NCBI GenBank assembly: GCA_025353305.1
Contig: JANXQX010000258.1
Span: 1-25,058 of the forward strand
Length of the DNA stretch: 25,058 bases
Source of the DNA: Holophagaceae bacterium
Lineage (GTDB): Bacteria; Acidobacteriota; Holophagae; Holophagales; Holophagaceae
Direction: 5' to 3'
The stretch's first letter is position 1; the number at the start of each line of letters is the position of its first letter. A program made the translations under genes and the position numbers. Positions 1 through 7,201 of this stretch are shown here, piece after piece. The notes below the pieces were generated by a model that worked only from the letters and a program-made list of their open reading frames with translations, had not been told where the DNA came from and made no database searches.

Positions 1-99
1 GCCCGCTATATCGACCATTACAACCACGAGCGCCCCCATCAGTCGCTCGATTACCGGACGCCCCATCAGGCGTTCCACAACCCCCAACCCGCAGCCTGA
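1..99 (+). CDS. IS3-family transposase (OrfB/integrase core), C-terminal end only
   Basis: Frame 1 is open from the window edge to a TGA at 97-99 and encodes 32 residues. They carry the YNHERPHQSLDYRTP signature found at the C-terminus of IS3-family DDE transposases (rve/integrase core). The catalytic DDE residues lie upstream, outside the window, so I cannot tell whether the element is intact. The family catalyses insertion-sequence transposition. The gene ends about 40 bp before what looks like the element's terminal repeat, as is usual for IS3 elements. Confidence 0.85.
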   Translation, partial: ARYIDHYNHERPHQSLDYRTPHQAFHNPQPAA

Positions 100-139
100 A
101 TGAGCCTCGAACTTGTCCAACTATCGGGGGGACACTACA
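1..139 (+). mobile_element. Right end of an IS3-type insertion sequence
   Basis: The transposase C-terminus is followed by a non-coding tail containing TGTCCAACTATCGGGG and ending in GACACTACA near 139. IS3-family ends typically terminate in CA, so I place the right terminal repeat at about 114-139. The left end and the target-site duplication are outside the window, so the boundary is inferred. Positions 140-244 then hold about 100 bp in which I see no gene, only a small GGGCG/CGCCC hairpin at 151-165. Confidence 0.6.
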
Positions 140-244
140 CGATACGGGGAGGGCGCCCTGCGCCCGATGGCTGGAGGAGCCGTTACCAAGTGCCCAGAAC
201 CGTGCGTATGAAATTGTGACTGTTCCTGGGTATTTCTTTGGACG

Positions 245-274
245 CGAAAAGGGCCCCGTACGGGGCCCTTTTCG
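245..274. terminator. Perfect 30-bp palindrome, bidirectional terminator downstream of pilQ
   Basis: The stem runs from 245 to 259 and pairs perfectly with 260 to 274, with a GC core (GGGGCCC type) flanked by AAAA on one side and TTTT on the other. It therefore looks like an intrinsic terminator read from either strand. It begins 14 bp after the pilQ stop codon and would end the minus-strand pil transcript. It would also block any transcript leaving the insertion sequence. Confidence 0.8.
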
Positions 275-287
275 TATAAGGCCTGGA

Positions 288-2540
288 TCAGTTCTTGATA
301 ATCCTAGGCGTGATGAATATCAACAGTTCAGCGTTCTTTTCAGAGGTAACCTTATTCTTGAAAAGCCATCCTATGATTGGAAGCTTTGAGAGGAAAGGAA
401 CCCCAGTAGTGCCATTGCTGGTATTGTTGGTATAGACGCCGCCAAGGATCGCAGTACCACCATCCCGCACGAGAACGGTTGTCTGGATTGACTTTCGGAG
501 AATGGTAGGGGAACCGCCTACGCTTTGGCCAAAGTCCGCCTCGGATTTCTCAATCTTGAGGTCCATGAGGATGGTTCCATCATTGGTGATCTGGGGCGTG
601 ACATCCAGCTCAAGGTTGGCATCGACGAATGCCACCGTTATGGCTCCGCCAGCCGCCCCACCCTGCTGGCTTGGGTAAGGTATTTTCTGGCCGGCCAAGA
701 TTTTCGCCGCCTTGTTGTTTTGAGTGACCAGTTTCGGCTGAGAGACAATCTTTACTTTGCCTTCCTTCTCCAGGCCCTGCAGGATGAAATTGATGCTGAT
801 ACGGTTGCTGAGGAAGGAAACCCAATATTCAGCAGTGGCCCCCGCGATGCCGGTGGTGCCCTCAGTGCCGGGAGCAAATCCAACGGTGGTAGTGTTTTGG
901 CCAGTCCCAGGACGATTATTGATGGAATTCCAGGAAGGACCGTTCACAGCAGTCCATGATGCGGCTGTCCCGTTAGCCAGGGTTCCTGCGGTCGGCCACT
1001 TAACGCCAAAAGCCTTGTCAAAGCTCCCGTTTGCTTCCACCACGCGGGCCGAGATTTCCACCTGCTGGATTTGAACGTCCAACTGCGCGATCAGGTCGTC
1101 GATCAGGGGAAGATAGCGCGGGAGATCAGTAATGATCAGCGTGTTGGTGCGGTCGTCGGTGATGATACTTCCACGCTTCGAAATCACCTTATCCAGAATG
1201 CCCTTCACTTCTCCAACTTTAGCGTATGAGAGCGGCCTAGTGACACTTTGAAGTTCTCCAGCCAGAGCCTTCGCTTCATCGAGAGCCTTTCGGTCATTCT
1301 CTTCCTTCTGAAGCTTGTCGATTCTCGCCACGCGCATGACACCATGGCTGATTTCCTTGCCCAGACTCGCATTTTTCAAAATCATGTCGAGCACTAGGTC
1401 CGCTGGAGTATCAGTGAATTTGAATGTGTAGGTTCCCTGAATATCCTGATCCATGATCAGGTTCAAATGCATGCTGTCGGCGATAATCAGGAGAAAAGTA
1501 CGAAGATCGGCGCTCGGAATATCAATGGTGATCGGGGCGCCAGTGTACCGAGTCTCTTGTTCCCCGAGAGTGCGGCCAGCCTGTTGGCTGGACCCGGAAG
1601 GTGCGGAATTGGCTCGACCGCTCCTTGTTTCCTGGGGTTGAGGCCCGAGAGATGAGGGCATCAATGCCGAGGCCGTAATGACCGGGAGCAGACGGTAAGG
1701 AGCGCCAACAGATGGAACCGGCGCAGGGGCCAGAGGTGTCAAAGAGGCTTGAACAACGGCAATTTGATTTGGTTCCGTCTTGGCAACGGGTGGGGTGGCC
1801 TTGCTTGCCTCGACCGAAGCTGTCTCAGCTGGGGTAGCCAAGTCGGCGGATGTTACTATTACCGGGTTCGGCAGCGAGGCGGCTTCGGGCGGAGCAGCTA
1901 CAGAGCCCCCTGCTACTGGTTCCATAGGACTGGCCACTATCTCGGTCGGGACCGAAACCACGGGCGGCGCCCCAACCTTGATCGGCTCGACAAAAACCTG
2001 TGTTGGAGGGGCGGGCTCACCGGTCCCTGCGACTTGAGCTAGTAGGGTTTGGGCCGTTCCTTGACTTGATTCGACAAACCTAGCCTGAACCGCACCAGAG
2101 CCAGGCAGTAACAGCAATTCGATGCCATTGGACTGATTGGAAACAGTGACCCGTGTGCCAGGAACCACTTCCAATACGAGCCGTGTCACAGGCATCGGCG
2201 AGACTGCGAATTGAGCTACCCGGTATTTCTCGATCAGAGGATGCGTTAGGGTGGCCAAATCCTTTTTAGAGAGTTGGTTACCACGGTTCACACCAGGAAG
2301 GTCCACTACAACCCTGTTAGGGTTGGAGAGCACTTGGAGCCGGGGAATAGCCATAAACCCAGGGATTTCAATTTTAAGCCGGACACTGGGACCGTCCGCG
2401 GGCAGAAGGAATGCTCTTTGGAGAGTCACCGGCCGCTGGGCCGATTCGGATTCTGGGGGAGCCGCCAGGAGGGGACCGTTTGGGACCCCCGCCAACACCA
2501 CGCCCCCTGCAACCAGCAAGGAACACAGGCGAGCATTCAT
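288..2540 (-). CDS. pilQ: Type IV pilus secretin PilQ
   Basis: The 750-residue product is the outer-membrane secretin channel through which the type IV pilus fibre passes. In order I see a signal peptide (about 1-27), an AMIN domain (about 40-145) that in the family binds peptidoglycan, and a long Pro/Ala-rich linker (about 150-330). These are followed by an STN/N0 domain (ITIDIPSADLRTFLLIIAD), an N1 domain (RPLSYAKVGEVKGILDKVIS) and the C-terminal secretin gate/barrel domain. The last includes VTPQITNDGTILMDLKI, the VRDGGTAILGGVY motif and the terminal GVPFLSKLPIIGWLFKN segment. The ATG overlaps the pilP stop by 4 bp (ATGA), indicating translational coupling. Length and domain order are normal for PilQ. 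It is the last gene of pilMNOPQ and is followed by a strong terminator. Confidence 0.95.
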   Translation of the reverse strand: MNARLCSLLVAGGVVLAGVPNGPLLAAPPESESAQRPVTLQRAFLLPADGPSVRLKIEIPGFMAIPRLQVLSNPNRVVVDLPGVNRGNQLSKKDLATLTHPLIEKYRVAQFAVSPMPVTRLVLEVVPGTRVTVSNQSNGIELLLLPGSGAVQARFVESSQGTAQTLLAQVAGTGEPAPPTQVFVEPIKVGAPPVVSVPTEIVASPMEPVAGGSVAAPPEAASLPNPVIVTSADLATPAETASVEASKATPPVAKTEPNQIAVVQASLTPLAPAPVPSVGAPYRLLPVITASALMPSSLGPQPQETRSGRANSAPSGSSQQAGRTLGEQETRYTGAPITIDIPSADLRTFLLIIADSMHLNLIMDQDIQGTYTFKFTDTPADLVLDMILKNASLGKEISHGVMRVARIDKLQKEENDRKALDEAKALAGELQSVTRPLSYAKVGEVKGILDKVISKRGSIITDDRTNTLIITDLPRYLPLIDDLIAQLDVQIQQVEISARVVEANGSFDKAFGVKWPTAGTLANGTAASWTAVNGPSWNSINNRPGTGQNTTTVGFAPGTEGTTGIAGATAEYWVSFLSNRISINFILQGLEKEGKVKIVSQPKLVTQNNKAAKILAGQKIPYPSQQGGAAGGAITVAFVDANLELDVTPQITNDGTILMDLKIEKSEADFGQSVGGSPTILRKSIQTTVLVRDGGTAILGGVYTNNTSNGTTGVPFLSKLPIIGWLFKNKVTSEKNAELLIFITPRIIKN

Positions 2541-3040
2541 CGTTTACCCTCCTCGCGTTTAAAAGTCTTTGTGATCGTCTTGTATTGAGTCCTGATGGTG
2601 GAGTTTGGATCCCACTGGTGAAACGTAACTGCTTTATCATCAATAGTCACAATTTCTCCATCGCGGAATTTGTAGCCCGACGGAAGAAAACGGACATTTC
2701 CCCGACTATCCGTAACAACAGCAAAAAACTTGCCTTCCCGTTTGATGATGCCTTTGACTGCGATATCATCAACAAGATCACCACGTTTGGAAGGTTCTGC
2801 ATCAGAAGGTGAGGAGAATGGATCCCTATTGATGGTGGGGCGGTAAGGAATGGCCTTGCGTGCCACAAGATCCTCTGGAGAGGGTTGACCATCCGCATTG
2901 CCACTGGTCTCGGCTCCGGTTGCGACTGGCTCAGACTTTACGGGTTTCACATTCTGTTTTTGCGCCTGCCCCCAGGCATTTAAGACCAGGGTTGAGGCTA
3001 GAATTTGAAGAGCAAAGCGATTCATGGTTGACCGGTTCAT
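2537..3040 (-). CDS. pilP: Type IV pilus assembly protein PilP
   Basis: The product has 167 residues. An N-terminal hydrophobic export signal (about 6-24) is followed by a disordered charged segment and a C-terminal beta domain beginning near INRDPFSSP and including VKGIIKREGKFFAVVTDSRGNVRFL. This is the usual plan of PilP, the periplasmic link between the inner-membrane PilMNO complex and the secretin PilQ. Unlike many PilP proteins it has no cysteine lipobox after the signal (LVLNAWGQAQ), so it may be cleaved by signal peptidase I or stay membrane-tethered. The start at 3040 is preceded by GGAG about 9 bases upstream; a second in-frame ATG at 3025 is possible. It lies 6 bp after pilO and overlaps pilQ by 4 bp. 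Confidence 0.88.
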   Translation of the reverse strand: MNRSTMNRFALQILASTLVLNAWGQAQKQNVKPVKSEPVATGAETSGNADGQPSPEDLVARKAIPYRPTINRDPFSSPSDAEPSKRGDLVDDIAVKGIIKREGKFFAVVTDSRGNVRFLPSGYKFRDGEIVTIDDKAVTFHQWDPNSTIRTQYKTITKTFKREEGKR

Positions 3041-3046
3041 GGTTGG

Positions 3047-3664
3047 CTACTCCGTCCCTTTTTCTCGATTGTCTTTTACAACACTTGCCTTCTTGGGCGC
3101 AGCAGCAACAGCATCCGGGGAGGCCTGGGCAGGGTTGTAGACAAAGGCACTAATCCGGCAGTTGACCGTAGAAGGGAATACTGCTTTTGAATCTGCTCTC
3201 GTGAATTGGATATTGGTCATATTGATGATCTTTTCATAACCCGAGATCAGAGATGCGAATTGCCCGAAAGAGTGGTAGCCCGCCCTGAAAGTGAACTTTA
3301 CCGGGTATTCGGTGTAATACGTGGTCTTGATCGGTGGATCAAGGTTGAAAGAACTTTGGTCGATACCGGCATTGTCCGCCAGTTTCTTCATGCGGATGGG
3401 CATCTCTCCTCTATCCTGCTCAGAAGGCATGACCTTGATGAGTTCATCGAGCCGCATTTCCGTTTTGGAAACTTCGTCTTTCAGCTTTTCGTAATTCGCC
3501 TTCAGCTGATATCCCTTGTCTACTTCCTTTTGGAGACTATCGATGCTCGCTTGGATGCTGACGAGCTCATCCCGTTTACCTCCAAGAACAAAATAGATAA
3601 CAATACTCAGTACGATACCCGCCAAGGCACCCATGAGGATCTGATTTCGGAGCTGGGTATTCAT
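3047..3664 (-). CDS. pilO: Type IV pilus inner-membrane protein PilO
   Basis: The 205-residue product has one N-terminal membrane segment (about 9-28, ILMGALAGIVLSIVIYFVLG). A coiled coil follows (about 32-80, with SLQKEVDKGYQLKANYEKLKDE), then a periplasmic ferredoxin-like region (about 85-180). This is the standard PilO plan. PilO forms a heterodimer with PilN and connects PilM on the cytoplasmic face to PilP and PilQ in the periplasm. The gene lies 8 bp downstream of pilN and 6 bp upstream of pilP. Identification rests on architecture plus position in the operon, since PilO sequences diverge widely. Confidence 0.92.
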   Translation of the reverse strand: MNTQLRNQILMGALAGIVLSIVIYFVLGGKRDELVSIQASIDSLQKEVDKGYQLKANYEKLKDEVSKTEMRLDELIKVMPSEQDRGEMPIRMKKLADNAGIDQSSFNLDPPIKTTYYTEYPVKFTFRAGYHSFGQFASLISGYEKIINMTNIQFTRADSKAVFPSTVNCRISAFVYNPAQASPDAVAAAPKKASVVKDNREKGTE

Positions 3665-3672
3665 CGCTTACC

Positions 3673-4263
3673 TCAGGCCGGGTTCTGGAGATCGAATGAA
3701 ATTGAAAAAGAGACAGCGTCACCCTGCTTGCCAGCTCCAGGGTAATTCACGTTCTTGAACCAGCGTGTGCGGCTTTGTATCCGGTTGTAGAAAAGCACCA
3801 CGGCTTCAAAGGTCCGCGCTTCACCCCTGATCGTGATATTCATGCCGGTTTGAGTGACCGCACTGAACCAAACATCATCCGGAAGGCTATTGGCCAATTC
3901 TTCCATGAAATGAACCGGTAGTTCCTGATTCTTCTTGAGGTTCAACATGACTTCTTCTTTTTTATGCAGGATTTCCTTTTGATCCCGGAACTTCTTCTCC
4001 AGATCAATAAATTTCTTCAATTCTTCCACCTGCTTTGCGAGCTGATCACGCTTCTGGTTTGATCGATCAATCTCGTTATTTAACCAAATATAATAGACAC
4101 CGCCTATCGCTGAAAAAAGCAGCACGAACAAAATACCAGCGATTGGAAGAGTCGATCGCCCTGCGCCCTCATCCTGGGCATAAACCTGCATGGGCTCAGC
4201 TTTATCAAGCTTCTTTCCGGAGCCCTGGGCAAGAGCGTCTCCAAGGAGGTTGATCCTGATCAT
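3673..4263 (-). CDS. pilN: Type IV pilus inner-membrane protein PilN
   Basis: The product has 196 residues from the chosen start. The cytoplasmic N-terminus begins MIRINLLGD, the conserved INLL peptide that docks in the PilM groove. It is followed by a membrane segment (about 41-60), a coiled coil (about 65-110) and a periplasmic domain. A longer reading frame opens upstream, but the ATG at 4263 is favoured because it places INLL at the N-terminus, overlaps the pilM stop by 4 bp (ATGA) and is preceded by a purine-rich GTGGGGGA stretch. PilN pairs with PilO in the alignment subcomplex of the pilus machine. Confidence 0.93.
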   Translation of the reverse strand: MIRINLLGDALAQGSGKKLDKAEPMQVYAQDEGAGRSTLPIAGILFVLLFSAIGGVYYIWLNNEIDRSNQKRDQLAKQVEELKKFIDLEKKFRDQKEILHKKEEVMLNLKKNQELPVHFMEELANSLPDDVWFSAVTQTGMNITIRGEARTFEAVVLFYNRIQSRTRWFKNVNYPGAGKQGDAVSFSISFDLQNPA

Positions 4264-5342
4264 CGGTCCCCCACTTGGCGCAGAGCCAGTCCTACAGCTA
4301 CTGCAGCCGCACATCCGATCTCTCGAGCGGCGGCCGGGTCAACACTTCGGTCATCCAACTCAATCAGTAGGAAGGGATTCATGCGATCCACCGAAACTCG
4401 AAGGCGATCGCCCAACACATCGGTAAGGCCTGACACTTTTGCACTTCCACCAGCCAGAAGAACCCTGTCCAATCGATCAATCTTGAAACTAGACCGGAAG
4501 AAATCAATGGTACGGCTTAGTTCATCCGTGAATGCATCCGCGATGGCTGCCAGAGAGGGCGCCACTTCTTCCGGGCTGCGCCCTTCCGCCGATCTCCCCT
4601 GCTTCAAGGCTTCAGCCCCTTCACGATTGACGCCCCAATCCTCCATCAGCTTGTCAGTGAAGCGATTTCCACCCCAGGCGATATCACGCCAGAAAACCGA
4701 TTTGTTGCCAACAAGCATGGTCAGATTTGAAAAGTTGGCACCGATATTCACCAGTGCCACAACTTCATCATTTCCTCCAGTTGCGGTATTGATTTCGTAT
4801 GCATTTTGAAGTGCGAATACATCCACATCCACGACAGCAGGCCTAGCGCCTGCCTGAGCAACGCAAGAGATGTAAGCCTCGAGTTTATCCTTGCGGCAAG
4901 CCACCAGGACGACATCCATGTTCCCTTCGGCGGCACGCTCGTCCAAGACTGCGTAGTCCAAAGCATAGGAATCCAGGCCTTGGCCGGCGGGGAAGAAACT
5001 TTCGGCTTCCCACCGGACAGATTCGGCAAGCTCAGCTGGGCTCATCAGCGGGAATGTCACTTTTTTGACCATCACTTGCTGGCCAGAAACAGAAATAGCC
5101 ACATCCCTGGATTTGATCTTCTGTTCGGCCAGTACCTGTCTAATAGCGGATGCGACAGCGTTGCTGTCCATAATGTCGCCATCAACGATGGCATCTGTTG
5201 GAATGGGGGCCATGCCCAGCTTTTGGAGCCTATAGCGCTGTGCGCTCCCCTTTCCTATGGGTTGGAGTTCGCACACCTTCACTGAGCTGGACCCAATGTC
5301 CAGACCAACGAGAGACTTGCTTTTGCTACCGAAAAGACCCAC
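4260..5342 (-). CDS. pilM: Type IV pilus assembly protein PilM (actin-like)
   Basis: The 360-residue cytoplasmic protein belongs to the actin/FtsA-like ATPase superfamily. The first phosphate loop is visible as VGLDIGSSSVKVCEL near residue 13. A second appears as VNIGANFSNLTMLVG, and the adenosine motif as VLLAGGSAKVSGLTDVLG near the C-terminus. PilM binds the PilN INLL peptide and forms the cytoplasmic ring of the alignment complex. The start codon is GTG at 5342, preceded by GAGG. A sigma-70-like promoter lies immediately upstream, so this is the first gene of a pilMNOPQ transcription unit. It overlaps pilN by 4 bp. Confidence 0.94.
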   Translation of the reverse strand: MGLFGSKSKSLVGLDIGSSSVKVCELQPIGKGSAQRYRLQKLGMAPIPTDAIVDGDIMDSNAVASAIRQVLAEQKIKSRDVAISVSGQQVMVKKVTFPLMSPAELAESVRWEAESFFPAGQGLDSYALDYAVLDERAAEGNMDVVLVACRKDKLEAYISCVAQAGARPAVVDVDVFALQNAYEINTATGGNDEVVALVNIGANFSNLTMLVGNKSVFWRDIAWGGNRFTDKLMEDWGVNREGAEALKQGRSAEGRSPEEVAPSLAAIADAFTDELSRTIDFFRSSFKIDRLDRVLLAGGSAKVSGLTDVLGDRLRVSVDRMNPFLLIELDDRSVDPAAAREIGCAAAVAVGLALRQVGDR

Positions 5343-5375
5343 TGGGAGCCTCGCTTTGATGATGAATGGTTCTAA

Positions 5376-5403
5376 ATAATAACGTCCTGGATGAGTACGT
5401 CAA
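5376..5403 (-). promoter_or_regulatory. Sigma-70-type promoter for pilMNOPQ
   Basis: On the minus strand TTGACG (5403-5398) is followed after 16 bp by TATTAT (5381-5376). Both hexamers are close to consensus. The predicted start point near 5369 would give a leader of about 26 bases before the GTG of pilM. The -35 box begins only 5 bp after the PP2C stop codon. The pil genes could therefore be expressed independently of the upstream dnaJ-like/PP2C pair, or in addition to read-through from it. Confidence 0.65.
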
Positions 5404-5408
5404 GCTTT

Positions 5409-6188
5409 TCAGACAGATGGATCATCTTCTTCAGAGGAAAACCCTATCAAGACCGCGGTTATGTTGTCTTCTCCTCCGTTTTCCCTGGCTTTGGCAATCA
5501 GGCGACTTACAGCATTTTCTAAGGACTTTTCAGCCATGGTAATGGACCAGATTTCAGAATCCGTGACCATTCCCGACAATCCATCAGAGCAAAGCAAAAG
5601 GCGATCCATTTTTTGGAGATCAAATTCCTGAACGGAAACATCCAGCTCTCCACCATTGCCCAGTGCTTGAGTGATCACATTCCGGAAGGGGTGCACCCGG
5701 GCTTCATCAGGAGTAAGGATTCCATGCGTGACTTGTTCAGCAACCCAGGAATGGTCTTTCGTGATCTGGCGGATACCCTCGGGATCGAGAATGTAGGCCC
5801 TGGAATCCCCGACATGCGCTAGAGTCGCACGCGATCCTTGCACAAGACAGGCCACCACAGTGGATCCCATGGTCTCCCGCTCAGGGTTATTACGGATATC
5901 CTCAACGATGGCCTGATCCGATAACAGCAAGGCGACTTTTAGGCGATTACCATCATAATTAAGAGTGACATCGTATTCGAGCGGCCAGGTGCGGTCCTTC
6001 TCCACGGTCTGTTGAACAAATTGCGCAACACGATCCACTACGATCTGGCTTGCAACTTCACCAGCGGCATGTCCGCCAAGACCGTCAGCCACCACGAACA
6101 GGCCCAATTCCGGGTCAGTCCGCATGCTGTCCTCGTTGTGTTTCCTGACACAACCAACGTCTGTGAGCCCTGCCGACACCAGGCGCAT
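5409..6188 (-). CDS. PP2C-family (PPM) protein Ser/Thr phosphatase
   Basis: The 259-residue soluble protein shows the full PP2C motif series: VGCVRKHNED (about 11-20), VADGLGGHAAGE (about 33-44), GSTVVACL, LAHVGDSRAYIL, ITKDHSW, LLLCSDGLSG and GGEDNITAVLI. The aspartates that coordinate the two Mn/Mg ions are all present. It resembles Stp/PrpC enzymes that reverse Hanks-type kinase phosphorylation, but no kinase gene lies in the window. A strong ribosome site GAGGAGAGG sits 6 bases before the ATG, inside the end of the preceding gene. It begins 2 bp after the DnaJ/TPR gene and ends 66 bp before pilM, so it may act on the pilus machinery; that link is inference from position only. Confidence 0.93.
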   Translation of the reverse strand: MRLVSAGLTDVGCVRKHNEDSMRTDPELGLFVVADGLGGHAAGEVASQIVVDRVAQFVQQTVEKDRTWPLEYDVTLNYDGNRLKVALLLSDQAIVEDIRNNPERETMGSTVVACLVQGSRATLAHVGDSRAYILDPEGIRQITKDHSWVAEQVTHGILTPDEARVHPFRNVITQALGNGGELDVSVQEFDLQKMDRLLLCSDGLSGMVTDSEIWSITMAEKSLENAVSRLIAKARENGGEDNITAVLIGFSSEEDDPSV

Positions 6189-6190
6189 GG

Positions 6191-6949
6191 TTAACCTCTC
6201 CTCAGGATCTTGTTGAACAGGGTTTTGGCCTGCTGGCCTAGGTCCTTGAGGCCCTTGATGTCAGGGTCCTTGCCCTTTTCCTCTTTGGCTTGGGTGGAAG
6301 CAAAACCCATCTTTTTCAATAATTTATGGTTGGGAGAAATCTCTCGGGCTTTTTGAATAAGGACCGCGGCCCGGGCTTGCATTCCTGTTGCCTGAAAGTG
6401 CTCAGCGAGCCGAAGCATGGTTTCAACATTCTTCGGTTGCAAGTTAAGCGCTGCTTCATAGGACTTGATCACGGCTCGGCGGTCACTCCCCTTCGTTTCG
6501 AGAAGTTTAGCCTGGAATAAATGGTAATCCGCCTTATTTGGATCCTGCCGGATTGCGAATTGAACCAAGCCTATGGCCCGTTCCACATCCAGATCATGGA
6601 ATGCCTTCATGGAATCCTGGTACCAATCATCCGGAGTCCGTTCAGTCGAAGTTGGTGCCGGTTTTATGCTTGCCACAGAAGGCACCGGGGAACTCGTTGC
6701 GGGTGAAGCATTTCTGAATTCTTCTTCCGCCCATCCCCGTCGCTCTGGATCCTTCAAAACGCCGAAGGCCTCTGAGATTTCCCGGAACTTTGACTCCGCA
6801 ACTTCTTTTTCAGTCCCTGTGAAGCGGTCCGGGTGCCACATTTTGGCAAGCCGATGATAGGACGCCTTGATTTCCTCGGCGGATGAGCCAACACGGATTT
6901 CAAGAATGTCGAAGGGGTTCATCGTGGTTCCGATTGCTTGCGTAGCCAT
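6191..6949 (-). CDS. J-domain protein with TPR repeats
   Basis: An N-terminal J domain begins NPFDILEIRVGSSAEEIKAS and contains the HPD tripeptide (MWHPDRF), the motif that stimulates DnaK ATPase. After a Pro/Ser linker come TPR-like helices (about 115-215), including RAIGLVQFAIRQDPNKADYH and SYEAALNLQPKNVETMLRLA. It lacks the Gly/Phe and zinc-finger regions of DnaJ, so it is a specialised co-chaperone rather than housekeeping DnaJ. The start is uncertain. I use ATG 6949, while ATG 6922, just before the J domain, is equally possible. A TTG at 7024 would overlap the predicted promoter and is unlikely. It shares a transcript with the PP2C gene, the gap between them being 2 bp. Confidence 0.85.
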   Translation of the reverse strand: MATQAIGTTMNPFDILEIRVGSSAEEIKASYHRLAKMWHPDRFTGTEKEVAESKFREISEAFGVLKDPERRGWAEEEFRNASPATSSPVPSVASIKPAPTSTERTPDDWYQDSMKAFHDLDVERAIGLVQFAIRQDPNKADYHLFQAKLLETKGSDRRAVIKSYEAALNLQPKNVETMLRLAEHFQATGMQARAAVLIQKAREISPNHKLLKKMGFASTQAKEEKGKDPDIKGLKDLGQQAKTLFNKILRRG

Positions 6950-7023
6950 GCCTACTTTGAAGGTTAGGGGGTTGAAACCAGGATGGTAGCCTAGTTCTCG
7001 TTGGAAGATAGAGTGCAAACCCA

Positions 7024-7053
7024 ATCATAGCTGTTTGCAAGATCATTCTCCAA
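7024..7053 (-). promoter_or_regulatory. Possible sigma-70 promoter for the dnaJ-like/PP2C pair
   Basis: Minus-strand TTGGAG (7053-7048) is followed after 18 bp by TATGAT (7029-7024). The -10 is good and the -35 weak. Transcription would start near 7017, roughly 70-95 bases before the candidate start codons. Confidence 0.4.
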
Positions 7054-7190
7054 GCGAGATGGAAATCTCTGGTGTTTTACCTTGAACCGAATCACAGACA
7101 TTTCTTGGACCAGGGCACCCTTCTCCGGTGGGATCGGGGTCAGGTATCAAGCTTAATGCAATTCAAGTTTGATGGCACACTGGGTGGCTC

Positions 7191-7195
7191 GGAGA
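7191..7195 (+). promoter_or_regulatory. Ribosome binding site deciding the gatA start
   Basis: GGAGA lies 6 bases before TTG 7202, whereas the upstream ATG at 7172 has no purine-rich sequence in front of it. Confidence 0.45.
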
Positions 7196-7201
7196 CGCTC
7201 A

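Larger units (their letters stand above)
6950..7201. other. Divergent intergenic region between dnaJ-like gene and gatA
   Basis: About 250 bp separate the two divergent start regions. It holds the minus-strand promoter candidate described separately. I find no convincing plus-strand promoter, no riboswitch-like structure and no small coding region. Base composition changes across it, with the pil side AT-richer than the gatA side. Confidence 0.5.

Noticed and set aside
4261..4314. Upstream extension of pilN by 17 residues
   Set aside because: The extension lies inside pilM, has no family similarity, and would bury the conserved N-terminal INLL docking peptide.
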